Source: Grammothele lineata (lineage: Eukaryota > Basidiomycota > Agaricomycetes > Polyporales > Polyporaceae). Taken from it: DNA of 64,000 nucleotides. The notes under the pieces were generated by a model. The model was not told the origin of the DNA. It saw only the letters and a list, made by a program, of their open reading frames with translations, and searched no databases. Each line of letters starts with the position of its first letter. Position 1 is the first letter of the stretch. The DNA is taken from positions 24,319 to 88,318 of the forward strand of contig NDFF03000102.1 of assembly GCA_002150815.3 (NCBI GenBank), written 5' to 3'. This document shows, in pieces, positions 35,189-47,886 of the stretch. Both the position numbers and the translations under genes were made by a program.

Positions 35189-38100
35189 ATGTCTGCTAAC
35201 CCCCAGGACTACCGTCTCCCGACGGACGTGGCTCCGAGCCACTATGATCTCACTGTCTGGACCGACCTCGAGAACAAAAAGTTCGAGGGTGTCGTCTACA
35301 TCAAGTACGTTAAGTTTCCGCTCGTCTCGGTCAATGTTGTTGCCCTCACTATGCTCACGCGACTCCACGTAGCCTGAAAGTGAACAAGGAGACCTCGACC
35401 GTCGTGCTCAACACGGCAATGCTCGAGCTCGGCGACGTCTCCGTCCGCGTCTCCGGCGCGGGTGGCGCAGCGCCGACCGTGCAGACGGCGTCGAGCCGCG
35501 ACTTCGACGACAAGTTCGAGCGCGGCATCTTCTCGTTCCCCGCCCCGCTCCCCGCGGGCGCGACCGCGCGGCTCTCGATCCCCTTCAAGGGCGAGCTCAC
35601 GGGCGATTTGCTCGGCTACTACTTCTCCAAGGGCGGTGCGGACGGCGAGACGATCTACACCCTCACCCAGTTCGAGGTGGGTCTCCGCGGAACCCTAGTA
35701 CCCTGTTACCCAGGGCGGAGGGTGTTTTCTTCGCTTCTCTGGATGTTGTACTTCTGGCGCTGACGGCTACGTTCGGCACATGGCGCGTGTGCAATCAATT
35801 GTGTGTAGCCCACGGCGGCGCGGAGGGCGTTCCCGTGCTGGGACGAGCCGCTTCTCAAGGCTACGTTCGCGGTGACGCTCGTCTCCCGCGTCGGCTCCAC
35901 CAACCTGAGCAACATGCCCGCCACGTCCGAGGCGCCGCTCCCCGAGGCCAAGGTCGACGAGCCGTGGCTTGCGGAGAAGGCGAAGAGCCTGCCGGACCCC
36001 GCTCAGTGGAAGGTTACTACGTTCGAGACGACTCCGCTGGTAAGCGTGAAGAGGGGCTAGGCGTGATATCCCTTGTTGACGGCAGGTAATGTGTAGGTCT
36101 CGGCGTACCTTGTCGCTTATGCGAACGGGCCGTTTGAATATCTCGAGAGCTCCTACACCAGCCCGCTCAGTGGCAAGGTCCGGCCGTTGCGGATTTACGG
36201 TAGGTGGACAATCGTCTGAATTACGATCTGTAGCTGAGAGGTTTTGTAGCGACGGCCGACAATATCCACCAAGCGCAGTTCGCCTTAGACATCAAGCGCA
36301 CGGTGCTGCCGCTGTATGAACAGATGTTTGATATCGAGTATCCGCTTCCCAAGTTGGATACTCTAGTGGTAAGAATGGATCTGGTTGTACTCGAGGTTTA
36401 GCGGGCTGATTTGTTCTTTTTAGGCGAGCGATTTCGACTCTGGTGAGTATGCTGCCTCTTATAAGTGCAACAAGTGATGTTTAACCACATCTCCCAGGCG
36501 CCATGGAAAACTGGGTGAATATGTTCAGGGACAGATATATGTCTGAGTGACCTAACGCACACGTTAGGGCCTCATCACCGGTAGGACTCAGGCGTACCTC
36601 GTAGACCCGAAGTCTGCGGACATGCGCTCCAAGCAAGCCATTGCAACGACACAGAGCCACGAAGTTGCTCATATGTGGTTAGTAATAGCGGACAGCATCC
36701 GAGCACGGACTATCTCAAGTGAGTGTACAGGTTCGGCAACATCACAACGATGGAGTGGTGGGACAACTTATATCTCAACGAGGGTGAGTGCGATGAAATG
36801 ATCGCCAGAATGGATTCTGAACTTGCATCACCTAGGTTTCGCGACTCTTGTGAGTGTAATGTGTAATTGACCGTACTATTAGCGGCTCATATGCTAGGGC
36901 AGATGGGCGAAAAGATCATTCTCGGTGTGTCCTAAATTTCCGTATTTGCGACAGTCCGCTCATTCATCTCACAGACAAGTAAAGCTTCGTTTCCCTGCCT
37001 AGCGGGGATTCATCTAATTTCTCATCGCAGAGTCTTCCCCGAGTGGCAACTCGACTCCGAGTTCTTGTCAACCAATTTCTTCGACGCGCGATTCTTGGAT
37101 GCGAAGCTCTCCTCTCACCCAATCGAAGTCGAGTGTCCCGATGCCAACATGATCAACCAGGTCCGCAACGCTCGCCTGTTTATCTCAGCATTCTTTGAGA
37201 TGTTGACTCCTTTGCAGCTCTTCGACTCTCTGTCTTACGCAAAGGCCGCTTCAGGTGACAACGGCCTCTGTGAGAGTCTAGCTACCTACCCGCTGACGTT
37301 TTGGCAGTACTTCGCATGCTGGCGAGCTATGTTGGCGAAGACCGCTTCGTGAAGGGTGTCTCAATCTACCTGAAGAAGCACATGTACGCCAACAGCGTCA
37401 CGAAGGATCTGTGGGAGGGCATTCAAGAAGCTACCGGTGTGTCTTGATTCGCCATGACAGTCACGATTGGAAGCTCATTCGTTCTCCAGACCTTGACATC
37501 CCGAAGATGATGGACAACTGGGTCAAGAAGGTACGTCTTCCACCTTGCCTTCCCACAGCTTGTGCTGAACATTTTTGTAGATGGGCTACCCCGTTGTGAC
37601 GGTCACCGAGAAGGACGGCGGAATCCACGTCAGGCAAGATAGATTCCTGGAGACAGGCCCTGCGGATCCGAAAGACAACGAGACCATCTGGTTCGTATCC
37701 CTGCAGCGCCGTGAACAGTGTCTGTACTGAACAGCAAACGTGAAGGACAATCCCACTCAACTTGCTTACCGTATCCGAGGATGGCACGACGACGATTGAC
37801 AGGACTCTTCTCTTGGACGAGCGCGAGAAGTTTATTCCGCTTGACACGAGCAAGCCGTACAAACTCAATGCAGACACCACTGGTTTCTGTGAGGGACATT
37901 CCGTGCTGTGCAAGTTCAAACACCCAACTAATTCGACACAGATGCCACGGCATACTCCTCCGAGAGGCTCACCAAGCTTGCGGAGCTAGCTACCGCCGAG
38001 AACTCGCCGCTATCGCTCTCTGACAAGATCGGTCTCCTGTACGACGCGTTCGCGCTCTCTAAGGCTGGCTATGCTCCCGTTAGCGGCGCTCTCAGCTTCG

Positions 38101-39354
38101 CCGCCGGCCTTCGCGCTGAAAGAGAGCGTACGTAGTGTAACAGACATCCCCTTTTGGTCGAGGGCTCATGCACGGTGTAGATCTGCTGTGGAGCGCGATT
38201 GGGGACAACCTCGCGGCGATGAGCTCCACATGGTGGGAGAACAAGGCTGTTGTCGACATGCTCGATGCTTTCCGCAGAGTAGGTTCTTTAGTTTGTTAAC
38301 TAGGAAGACGTTGATTGGCTAACATCATGTGTAGGAACTCTTCGTTCCGCTTGTAAAAGAGCTCGGTTTCGACTACTCAGAACAAGACTCCTACAACGTG
38401 CGGCAGATGCGCACGGCCGCGATCGAGCAAGCTGCGAACACAAAGGACCCTTGGTATGTGCCTTTGTTTGCCCTGACGCCATTCTCACCTTAAATGCTTA
38501 TGTCGTTGCTGATAGGGTCACCGCGGAGCTCAAGAAGCGTTTCGACGAGTTCGTCAAGACCGGCGACGATTCGGGTATCCCGAGCGACCTTCTCATGATC
38601 ACTCTCAAAGTGGTGCGTACTTCATGCGATCTCCTCGAGCACCCTTTTATCTCACCGCATGTACGTACAGGGCGTGCGCGAGGGCGGCCAGGCCGAGTGG
38701 GAGGCTGTCAAGGCAATCGCCAGCAAGCCCAAGACACCGCGCCACGGCCTCGGCGCGATGCGCGCTATGGGCGCGAGCCGTGACATGGGCATCGCGGAGC
38801 AGACGTTCCAGTACATCCTCCACGAGGCCCGCGACCAGGACACGTTCTACTACGCAGCCGGCCTCCGCGATAACCTCCTCACTCGGCGGTTCGTCGCGGA
38901 TAAGTTCAAAGAACACTTTGACGCGGTGAGTAATAGGGAGAGAAAATTTGACGGAGGGTTACGGCCGTGGATGGGTATCTGACGGCGGGGTTCTAGTTCA
39001 ACAAGCGATACTCGGGCAATTTCGTCACCCTCATCCGTTGGATACAGGTGAATAGGGTTGTGTCAGTCACGATAGAACGTCTCTAACTTGTCCTCCTAGA
39101 TTGCTCTAGGTTCCCTCTCATCTAAAGAGGATTATGAGGTAACAGCTGCGTTTTTCAAGGTGCGCAAGCCAAGATGCCTGTGTAATACGAGCACGTGAAA
39201 CTGACTCTACTTCAAAACGCAGGGCAAGGACACCTCGAAGTTCGACATGGCTTTGAAACAGTCCCTTGACACCATCTTGTCTCGTGCCCAATGGGTGCAG
39301 CGCTCCACAGACGAGTTGACAAACTGGCTTGAGAAGCGGGGCTCTAAACTCTGA
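35189..39354 (+). CDS. APE2: M1-family zinc aminopeptidase (Ape2/Aap1 type), 26 exons
   Basis: Manual joining of 26 exons gives 2700 nt (899 residues) with no phase conflict. Key parts: GAMENW substrate-binding motif (298-303), zinc site HEVAHMW (His 334, His 338, general base Glu 335) and NEGFATL with the third ligand Glu 357, exactly 18 residues after the second His; then [32 protein letters not shown] and a helical C-terminal ERAP1-like domain ending LEKRGSKL. It removes N-terminal residues from peptides in cytosol or periplasm. Internal exons are very small: 36424..36442, 36498..36514, 36836..36849 (14 nt), 36903..36924 and 36975..36978 (4 nt, giving part of Asp-Lys of LDK). Introns are mostly 45-70 bp. 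Convergent with the formin gene. Confidence 0.93.
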
Positions 39355-39622
39355 CCGAGAGGCGCGAGACAACTTGAGCTCGTCGGGCAGTCCGAACCAT
39401 CTATCCACGTAGCTTCTCAAAGGCATGCATATGTCCATCCAATGGAATGCTCGAAGCGTGAAGAGGGAACGAATGGATTGGAATACAACGTATAAAGTAG
39501 GAGAAAAGGGACTACGCAGCAATGTCGAGAGCAGTAGGCTATACAAGTGTCACGGGTATACAACCATGCATGGGGGTGGTGTGTGAGAGGCCGGGGCGAC
39601 AAATCCACTACAGTCGATACAG

Positions 39623-42600
39623 CTAACTACTAGGTTCTGATTCCGTACTAGGCTCCGGTTCCGGATCGGGATGCTCGTCTATTGAGTCCAGGAGGATTGG
39701 GGGCGGCTGGGTGCCAAGTGGGGTAGCCATGTCGTCCGCCGAGGACCCGCTCGGCGCTATGCTCTCTTCCATCGCGGCCGCCGCGAGTGCGGCGACACCT
39801 TCCGAATCCCGCTTTCGCCTTGTGCGGCGCATGCTCGCCACGGTCGGCGTCGAGGGCGTCATCGCCTCGAAGCCGTCCGATTTGAGACGGAGGAGCATGT
39901 CGCGCGCGATATCGACCGTCTCGTCGCCCGACTTGGCCGCGAGGAGCACGTCCGTGTTGAGCGTGAGCGGGGCCGCCGATGATGCGCGCTGCGCCGCGGT
40001 CTTGCGCGCACGCCGCCCCTTGCCGACGGTGTCGCCGTTCCGGAGCTTCTCGAGCAGGTTGTCGAGCGCGGCGTTGTCCTCCTCGCTGGGCTCGGGCGCA
40101 TCGTGCGTCTTGGCTTTGCTTCTCGCTTCTGCAACGGCCTGCTTCCGCTTCTCCACTGAGATACGCTCCTCGGCGATGGCCAGGTTGTCTGCTCGGCATT
40201 TCTGATCGTGAAGATGTCAATATAGTTCACAAGGTGGTTTTAATGGGGCAGCTTACCTTGTACGACGTCACGAAGGTTTTGAAGATACCGTAAAACTCCG
40301 CTGAGCTCATGTTCTTGTCATCCTCGCCGTAGTACTTGACAACCTCGGTGAAAGTCGAGTCGGCATGGTTAACATCATCAACAAGGTCGGCGAGCTGATC
40401 CTTCGCCTTGCCAACAAAGGCCCACATCTGCTTCGCGTACTTGTCGTTCAGGTCCATATCCGCGAAATGCTCTTTGAGCTCCTTCTGGATAGCCTGCAGA
40501 CCCGTCCTGAGTTCTCCAAGGTTCTTCCGTACGTCTTGCAGATTGACTACACCACCGCAGTTCAGACATAAGCCGGGGATAGAAAATGATGTCCGTACCG
40601 CGATAGGCCTCTGCGGGAGCGGCAAGCTCATCCAAGAACGTTTCCATGTCGGGGAAATGCTTGGCCACTGTACGCTCAAGGAAGTGAAGCAGGGTGGTGT
40701 TGTGCAACGACTTCGTGTCGACCAGCTATGGACAGATAAAGTTATCGCTCAGAGCGCGTGAAGACGTCAAGTGGGATGTACCTTGTTAATGCTGCTGACA
40801 CGGAAACCGAACGCGCCGCCCTTCACACCTGTACCGTTCATGTAGTTTCCAATCAGTAGGATAAGCTATTCGGGAATGATGAGTCGGATTAAATGGACAT
40901 GATCTTGAGGGGAACTTACGCTGAGCAGTTCCTTGAAATGCGCTGCATCGAGCAACGACTTGCCAGCCGCTGAAAGCTTGCGCGCACTCTGTACACGGGT
41001 TTAGCGGGGTTAGAGGGGAGGGGTGGTTTCCAATCCATGCTGCTACTCACGTCATCAAGGAGACCCCACTGTTCATCAAAGACACACTTGTACAGCATGC
41101 CCTCGATGCGTGGCGCCAGTCGGTCTATCTTGATAAGCTGTACCATAAGACGGTCTGATGGATGGAGACCAGCGAGCTCTTCTGGATCGGCGTTGCGGTA
41201 CACATTGAGCTTTCCAACCTGGAGAAGGACAGGTAAGAAAAGCGTGAATCTAATCGCACCGCGAACAGATGTACGTGCCTGTTCTGGGTTGGGCAAGACC
41301 GGCTTGAGCTCGCTGAGGAACCCCTGAGTGCACACAGTTTGGTCGAAGTCGCGGATCTTGAAGGCCAGCTCTTCCGGTTGATACACCTTGACTGTCCGGA
41401 TGAGGATCTCTGTATTGATCCGTCAGTAATTGTACCATCGAATGCTACCAGGATATGGTCGGCAACGCACCGACTCGCTTCTTGGTCTGCGGATCGAGAA
41501 CACTCTTGAGCTCCGCCCGCTTCTGCTTCGCTGCAGCCCAATCAGTTACATCAAGTCTACGTAGCAATGAAGCACACGAAACGCACCCATGAGGTTGATA
41601 ACGAGCTGCTTCGCCTTGAAGTCCTCCTCCATCTCCATCCACACCCCATCGATCTGGAGCTTCTTGATCCACTCGTCCTCCTGCGTCGGCTCCTTGAACA
41701 CCGTCTTCTCCGCCAGCTGCAGCGGCAGCTTGTCCCACTGGAGCTGCTTGAGCTTCGTGCTCGGCGTGATCGAGATGTCCTTGCGCGCGGAGAGCAGGTT
41801 CTGCAGGTTCGCGCCGAGCAGCGACGTCCGGTGCGAACTCGGCCCGGAGCCGGGGGGCGGAGGCGGCGCGCCGGGCGGAGGCGGAGGTGGGGGCGGGCCG
41901 GGCATACCGGGTGGCGGTGGAGGTGGCGGAGGGGGCGGGCCGCCTCCCAACTTGACGCCTTTGGCGCCTGGAGGAGGTGGTGGAGGCGGAGGTGGAGGTG
42001 GGGGCGGAGGAGGAGGGGCCATGCCAGGCGGCGCAGGCGGCGGCGGGGGTGGAGGTGGCATAGGCGGCACGGCTTCTTCTGGAATGGGCGAATTGAGCGG
42101 ACTGGGTTCTGAGGGAGGACGGCCTCTCTTTGTGAGATGCCGTCTTAGTTGCTCCGCTAGGGTCCCTGGTTGAATGGGAGACTTGAGGCCAACATCCACG
42201 GACAAGGCTGAGCTGACGGATGTGGCTTCGGTAGTAGGATTAGATGCACGAGTCGACGTTGACCGCCGCAGGTCGCTGTCGCCGTCGAAATCATCGCCAT
42301 TCTCGGCCTGCGAGAAGCTATGATTATCGTCGTCGGCGACAAAGTGTGCTGCAAGTAGCGAGTTTAGATAGTCAATCAAAAGGTCAAGGAGAGATACACG
42401 TACTGCCAAGCGGTGTTCGTGGAAGGTTCTTGGTACGCCTTGAGGGCGTACGGGCGCTTCTGGGACTTGATGAGGAGCCGTCGCGCATAGTTTGCTGCAG
42501 GTGGAGAGATTAACTTCTGCTTCTTTGACGCAACGTGAGGAATACTAACCATGGCGCCTTCCGCAATCTGTTGCTGGATTTGCTCCTGCTCGATGTCGTC

Positions 42601-44880
42601 GTCTGCATCCATAAATTGTGACGAACGCCCGTTTTGGGCTTCAGATATTCTGGCAATGCGCGAAGGATTGCGTCCACGGAGGGAGGCAGGGCCCCTCCGA
42701 AGGCTACCGCTCTTCTTAGGGGTCTCCTCGTCCTCGGTCCCGTCGCCCTTCCCATCACGCTTCTTGTCCCGACCCTCGAGGATACCGATCGTCTTGTCAC
42801 GCTGCAGATGTTTCTCCAACGTGTCGATCAGAGTCTTGCGGTCCATCCCGCCGGCGCTGGCATGGTCAATGATCTTGCCAACGCCCTTGCTGACCTCCTT
42901 GAGCATCCGGAAGAGCTCCATGATTTGGGCCTCCAGCTGCGCGATTTGCTCTTCGTAGCCATATCGTTGCGTCTCGAGTTGGCCCTGGAGCTTCTGCGTG
43001 TTTTCACGCGAGATCGCGAGCTTCTCCTCTAGACGCGCAACTTTGGCTTTGAGCGAGCCGACCAGGCCGCCCTCGCCCTGCGCCACTTCGTCCTCGAGCG
43101 CTTCCTTCTCGAGTCGGAAGCGTAACGCTGCCGCGTTCGCCTTCACCAGCTCATCCTCGAGGTGCTGTGTGCGGTCCGCCTCGTTAAATTGGGCGATGAT
43201 CCGCTCGACCGAGTGGCCGAGGCGCTGCTCCGCCCCCACCAGCTTCTTGTCGAGCACAACGTCCGCGACGAGCCCGTCGATGAGCTGGTAATAATGCGCG
43301 AGCGCCGGGCCCTCTTCGCGGATGAGGAGCAGGTGCTGCATAATAGAGAGGAAGTAGTCCTTCGCCTTGGTGTCGGACGTCTTGGCGCGGAGGGCGTTGT
43401 AGACGTCCTCGGGGTTCGCGAGGTCGCGGAGGATCTCCTGGTCGACGCGCTCGCGGATCTTCGCCTCGTCGTCCTGGATCATCTGCTGGAGGAGGGCGAT
43501 CTGCTTGTCGATGACCGCGACGCCGAAGGAGGCGCAGAGCTCGAGGATGCGCTGCAGGCCCGCGGCCTCCATCTGCGCGCGGTGGTGCACGCGGATGTCG
43601 AGGTCTTCGATGTTGACCATGAGCGAGTTGATGAAGATGAGGTTGGAGAGCTGCAAGGGACGTGTTACGGAGTCGAACCGGGAGATGTAGGAAGAGACGT
43701 ACTGTGTAGTCGTTCAAGGAGGGGTCGATACCGCCATGTTTCTTGATGTCGTCGCTTGCGCCGACCAGCGTACCCATCCTCCCTCTGCCCGACAACGCAG
43801 TCTCTAAAGACTTGAACCAGTAGGCATACGGGTTGCCTGCTTCGTTGTGGGCAGCACTGAGGGACTCGAGCGCGGAAACGACAAGGTTGTGTACTTGGCC
43901 GTCATTGTAATACTCCAAGAAGGCCAGTAAATCCAGAAGCAGTTTCCTTGTAGGCAGGTGGGGCGTGTTTAGAGCCGACGCGATTTGCGTCAATATCATG
44001 GGGTGATTGAGCGCATCGTTTGCAGCAAACTACAGTAGCCATGTCAGCCCCAAACATTATAGAGGGGAGAATTCGAGATCTACCTGATGGTTCAATATCT
44101 GCCGTAGACACTTCGCGACCTCGTACTCCAAGTCGATGTCCTCCTTTCGTCTGGTATGGGTGTGCTATTAACAAATGTATCGTATCGTGATTACACTGTA
44201 CGCACCGTGAAACACCTTTGCGACTGATGCTCTGAAGGGCCTGGCCGAGGACGGAAGTCCCCTGCATCTCGACGAAATGCCGGAACCAACTACCGGCCGA
44301 TTGTTCATGAGGACAACATCTTTGTAGACAGTGCGTGTTGAACGCACCTCATCTCCTTACTCCGAAGAGAGACCTGCAGACTGGACGCCTGCTTGGGTGT
44401 GATAGTCCTATCCATAAACCGCTTGATGTACCACTCCGGGGTGCCTTCGATGAAGGCAGCAGCCTGACCGGACTCGGCCTGCTTGCGGGCTTGCTCATTA
44501 TTTCTGCGCTCCTCGGCCCAGCGCATCTGCTCGTCATTATAAACCATGTGCCACTTCTGGTCTATAGAAAGTTGGGGCATGTCCTGAAGCCCACGCATGC
44601 GGATGATGTTCTGAAAGAGAACCTCTATCTCCTCCTCGTCCTCCGGGCGGGGGAAGTAGAATTCATCGGTCGGAGACTGATGCTTGTAGAGTTGCGAGAG
44701 GTGGTGGTGGTGGTGAGTCTCGAAGGGAGCGAGGGAGGGAGCATTGCGAGAGCTCCGGGTAGACTCTGAACGGGTAGTGGCGACAGAGATACCGGACGCG
44801 GGACGCAGCCGGTCATTAGCGTCTTGGATAATGGATGACTGGCGAGGCCTGTTCCTGCGTTTCCCAAAGATTGACTCCAT
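39623..44880 (-). CDS. Diaphanous-related formin (Bni1/SepA/Cdc12 type)
   Basis: Fifteen exons (44880..44348, 44289..44206, 44150..44084, 44029..43703, 43650..42550, 42494..42404, 42348..41587, 41530..41471, 41409..41279, 41218..41051, 40988..40920, 40865..40782, 40725..40599, 40546..40257, 40201..39623) encode 1490 residues. A GTPase-binding/FH3 region (about 60-450) with DDIKKHGGIDPSLNDY and LSNLIFINSLM is followed by a coiled coil (EEKLAISRENTQKLQGQLE), an FH1 poly-Pro region (~830-905) and a full FH2 domain (LKQLQWDKLP, LIGNYMNGTGVKGGAFGFR). A basic C-terminal tail could hold the autoinhibitory segment. Formins nucleate unbranched actin cables and rings under Rho/Cdc42 control at hyphal tips and septa. 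Intron 41278-41219 has a GC donor. Confidence 0.94.
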
Positions 44881-45344
44881 GGCGGGATACGGCGGGCGGG
44901 AGATAGAGGAGGCCGGGAAAGGCTATGCGAGGAGTTAAGGAAGTTGAAGGAGCGCGCGAGTCGAGACCACCGAGGCGAGACACATTCACAGGTAGGCTGG
45001 GCGAGAGACGGAGAAAGAGAAGGACATCCAGAGCTCGTGAGGGACGCGTGAGGGTCGTCAGAGCCGGAGTGGGTGAGCCTGGGTGGAGGAGGCGAGACGG
45101 ACGGGAAGGCGGACTGTTGGGAGCGTCGCAATGGGCCCCGTCTCTCTGGGCCAGATCGCCGGCGTCTGTCGTTCCCAATCCGGACGCGGCTGCAGCGTCG
45201 CGCACTCGACGCCACGCGCCTCCACGCGCGCCCCCGACGCTTGACATCACCCGATCCCCGCTCTCTCCTCTCCTCTCCCCCCAGCCCTCGCCCTCGCCCT
45301 CCTCTCCCCGTCTCGCTGCGAGCCCGCGCGCGACACAGCCCGCC
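44881..45344. promoter_or_regulatory. Divergent promoter of formin and PhoD-like genes
   Basis: 464 bp between the two ATGs, with C/T-rich sequence on the strand leading into each gene. No clear TATA box. Confidence 0.4.
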
Positions 45345-47886
45345 ATGTCGGCCACAACGGCCATCGCCAGCTCGGCCGTCTCCACGCTCTACCGCATCGT
45401 CGTCTACCTCTTCCTCGAAGTCGTGCGTTCTCTGCCCCGTCCCAACTCCACTCGCGCTCATTCCCTTCCAGGTGCCAAAAAGCGAGGCCAAGTATCTCAT
45501 CCCTACCCTCTATCTCCTCTATGTCGCGACCTCGTATTTCTCCACACCGGTCTTCACCGCAGTCGTCGCCGTCAAGGAGGAGGCTGTTGTCGTGACGGAG
45601 AAGGACGAAAAAAACGGCGACGCAGTCACAGAGATAGCCGTCGCGGAGACCGAGGTCGTCACGCCCCTCGCAGAATCTTTCGACGTAAGTAATTCTCTGC
45701 CCGTTATTCCGGTCATTCCTTACCCGCGTCCCCAGTGGAGGACCGCTGCCTCTACCATCGTCTTCTCCGTACCGTCCCCTATTCGCGCACTTCGCCTCGC
45801 GAACCTCGCGATCAACACCCTCCTCCTCTTTGCCGTCGCCGAGTTCATTGCGGTTCCCTACTTTGACAGCTCGTCAGATGTCGTCTTCACTCGGGTCGGC
45901 GCTCTCTACCCTGACGCCGCCAAGATCGTCGTCCGCTACCCTGCAGAGAACGCGACCGACCACCTCGTTCGCGTTTCCTGGCGTCAGACTTCCAAGGCCG
46001 ACTCGGATGCACCTTGGCGCGAAGGCCCTCTTGTCAACCTCACGGCCGAGCGCGACTGGACCCAGACAGTTCGCCTCTCTGGCCTTTGGCCCAAGACGAC
46101 CTACGAATGTGCGTAGCGCGCGCGACCGTCCATGCTTTAAATTAACCAACGTCGCGTTGTGTACAGACCGGTTCCTGGATGCCAACGCCACCTTGTTGCC
46201 GTACCCTGCCGAGCCCATTCGTTTCCGTACCTTCCCGGATCCGAGACTTCACAGCGGCTCTAGCTTCCGCTTCATCGCCTCGTCGTGCATGACGCCTAAC
46301 TTCCCATACACGCCGCTTCAAGGACGCACGATCAAAGGTCTCGACCTTCTTGCCGACTACCTTTGGCCTGCGAAGCCTCAGGCGGAGGCTGTGCCCCTCC
46401 CGAGTGTCATAGCTGAGCCTGAGCAGACTGCAGAGACGACGTTTGCATCAGAGAGTGCGCCGTCAGAGAACATCACCGATGTCCCTGACGTCAACGTCAC
46501 CATTCCGTCTATAATTGAGGAGAAGCCTGCTCCGCCCACGGAGTTCATGGTCTTCATGGGTGACTTCATCTACGCCGACGTCCCCGTTTACTTTGGGGAC
46601 GATAGTGAAGCGTACCGCCGTCTGTACCGTCGCAACTACAACAGCCCGAGCTTCCGTAAGGTCTATGAGAGGCTTCGTGAGTTCTCTGCGTTCTGTTGCT
46701 CAGATGTGACGGGCGAGAACTGATGCGTTATTCGCAGCCATCTTCCATACCTACGACGATCACGAGGTGGGTGATCAACTAGAACCCTTTGCCTACCTTC
46801 CCATCACTAAATTCTGAACACAAAATAGATCATCAACAACTATGCAGGGCAGGGGAATAGCTCTCAGGAGCCCTTCCCGAATGCCGCCGACGCGTTCTCG
46901 CTGTACAACGCAGATGCCAACTTTGACTCTACTGAGCCGGGTCATTATTACTACGACTTCCGCTATGGTGATGCGGCATTCTTTGTGATGGACACGAGGA
47001 GATACCGTTCGGACGTCAATGCTGAAGATCCTACGACGCATACCATGTTGGGTGATAAGCAGCTCGCAGCGCTATACAGCTGGCTTGGCAAGGTACTTGC
47101 GGCTCTCCATTCTGTGTGCTGGGATACTGACAGTTACGAATACAGGCCAATCAAACGGCCGTGTTCAAGTTCATCGTCACTTCCGTGCCCTTCACCTCGC
47201 TCTGGACGCACGACGCGCAGACGGACTCGTGGGCGGCCTTCCCGGCCGAGAAGGAGGCGTTGCTCTCCGCGCTCCACTCCGTCCCGAACGTCATCCTGCT
47301 CTCGGGCGACCGCCATGAGTTTGCAGCGATCGAGTACGAAGCTGGGGAGAGTGGGCACAACGTGCTCGAGCTGTCGACGAGCCCGATGAGCATGTTCTAC
47401 GTGCCGTTTGTGCGCACGCTGCGCCCGCGCAGCGAGGCGGTTGTTAATAAGACACGGGAGGAGGTCATCGTGGCCGAGGATGGAAGCAAGGAGGTGATTC
47501 AGTATGTGGTGGAGGTGCCGAAAGAGAAGGTGCTGAAGTATATCGGGGAGGGTAATTATAAGTGGTACGTCATCGCCCCGCAATAGGTCGAGCGGCTAAT
47601 TGTTGACTGACCGGAAATTGCAGGGCATCAATCGAGGTCGACACGACAGACTACCAACACCCTATGGTAAAGGTAGAGATTATGATCGACGGCAGGCCGG
47701 CTTACCAGTGAGTCTTGCCTGTGTGTCGACTTCTATACACCTTCTGACCTCGAAATACGCTACAGTCTCGATGTAGCAGGAAAGCCTGTGAAGCTGCAGT
47801 TGTCAACGGCGCTCGGTGCTCTCCTCCCGAACTCGTTCAGGGACATGCTCGACCGAATCGGTCTCCAGCCCAGCAAGTGGTTCTAG
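45345..47886 (+). CDS. PhoD-like metallophosphatase with N-terminal membrane segments
   Basis: Nine exons (45345..45422, 45472..45684, 45736..46108, 46167..46676, 46738..46766, 46829..47092, 47146..47564, 47624..47707, 47766..47886) encode 696 residues. Hydrophobic segments LYRIVVYLFLEV, YLIPTLYLLYVATSYF and NLAINTLLLFAVAEFIAV anchor the N-terminus. The phosphatase domain has FRFIASSCM, FMGDFIYAD, FHTYDDHE and LLSGDRHEFAAIE, the metal-binding motifs of PhoD/alkaline phosphatase D, preceded by a fibronectin-like domain (VVRYPAENATDHL). Asn-X-Ser/Thr sites suggest a lumenal or extracellular catalytic side. It should hydrolyse phosphodiester or phosphomonoester bonds; substrate unknown. A 9-codon exon carries the DDHE motif. 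Confidence 0.88.

Noticed and set aside
43184..43999. 271-codon minus frame overlapping the formin
   Set aside because: Its first part is formin exon 4; the rest is a read-through of the intron into another frame.
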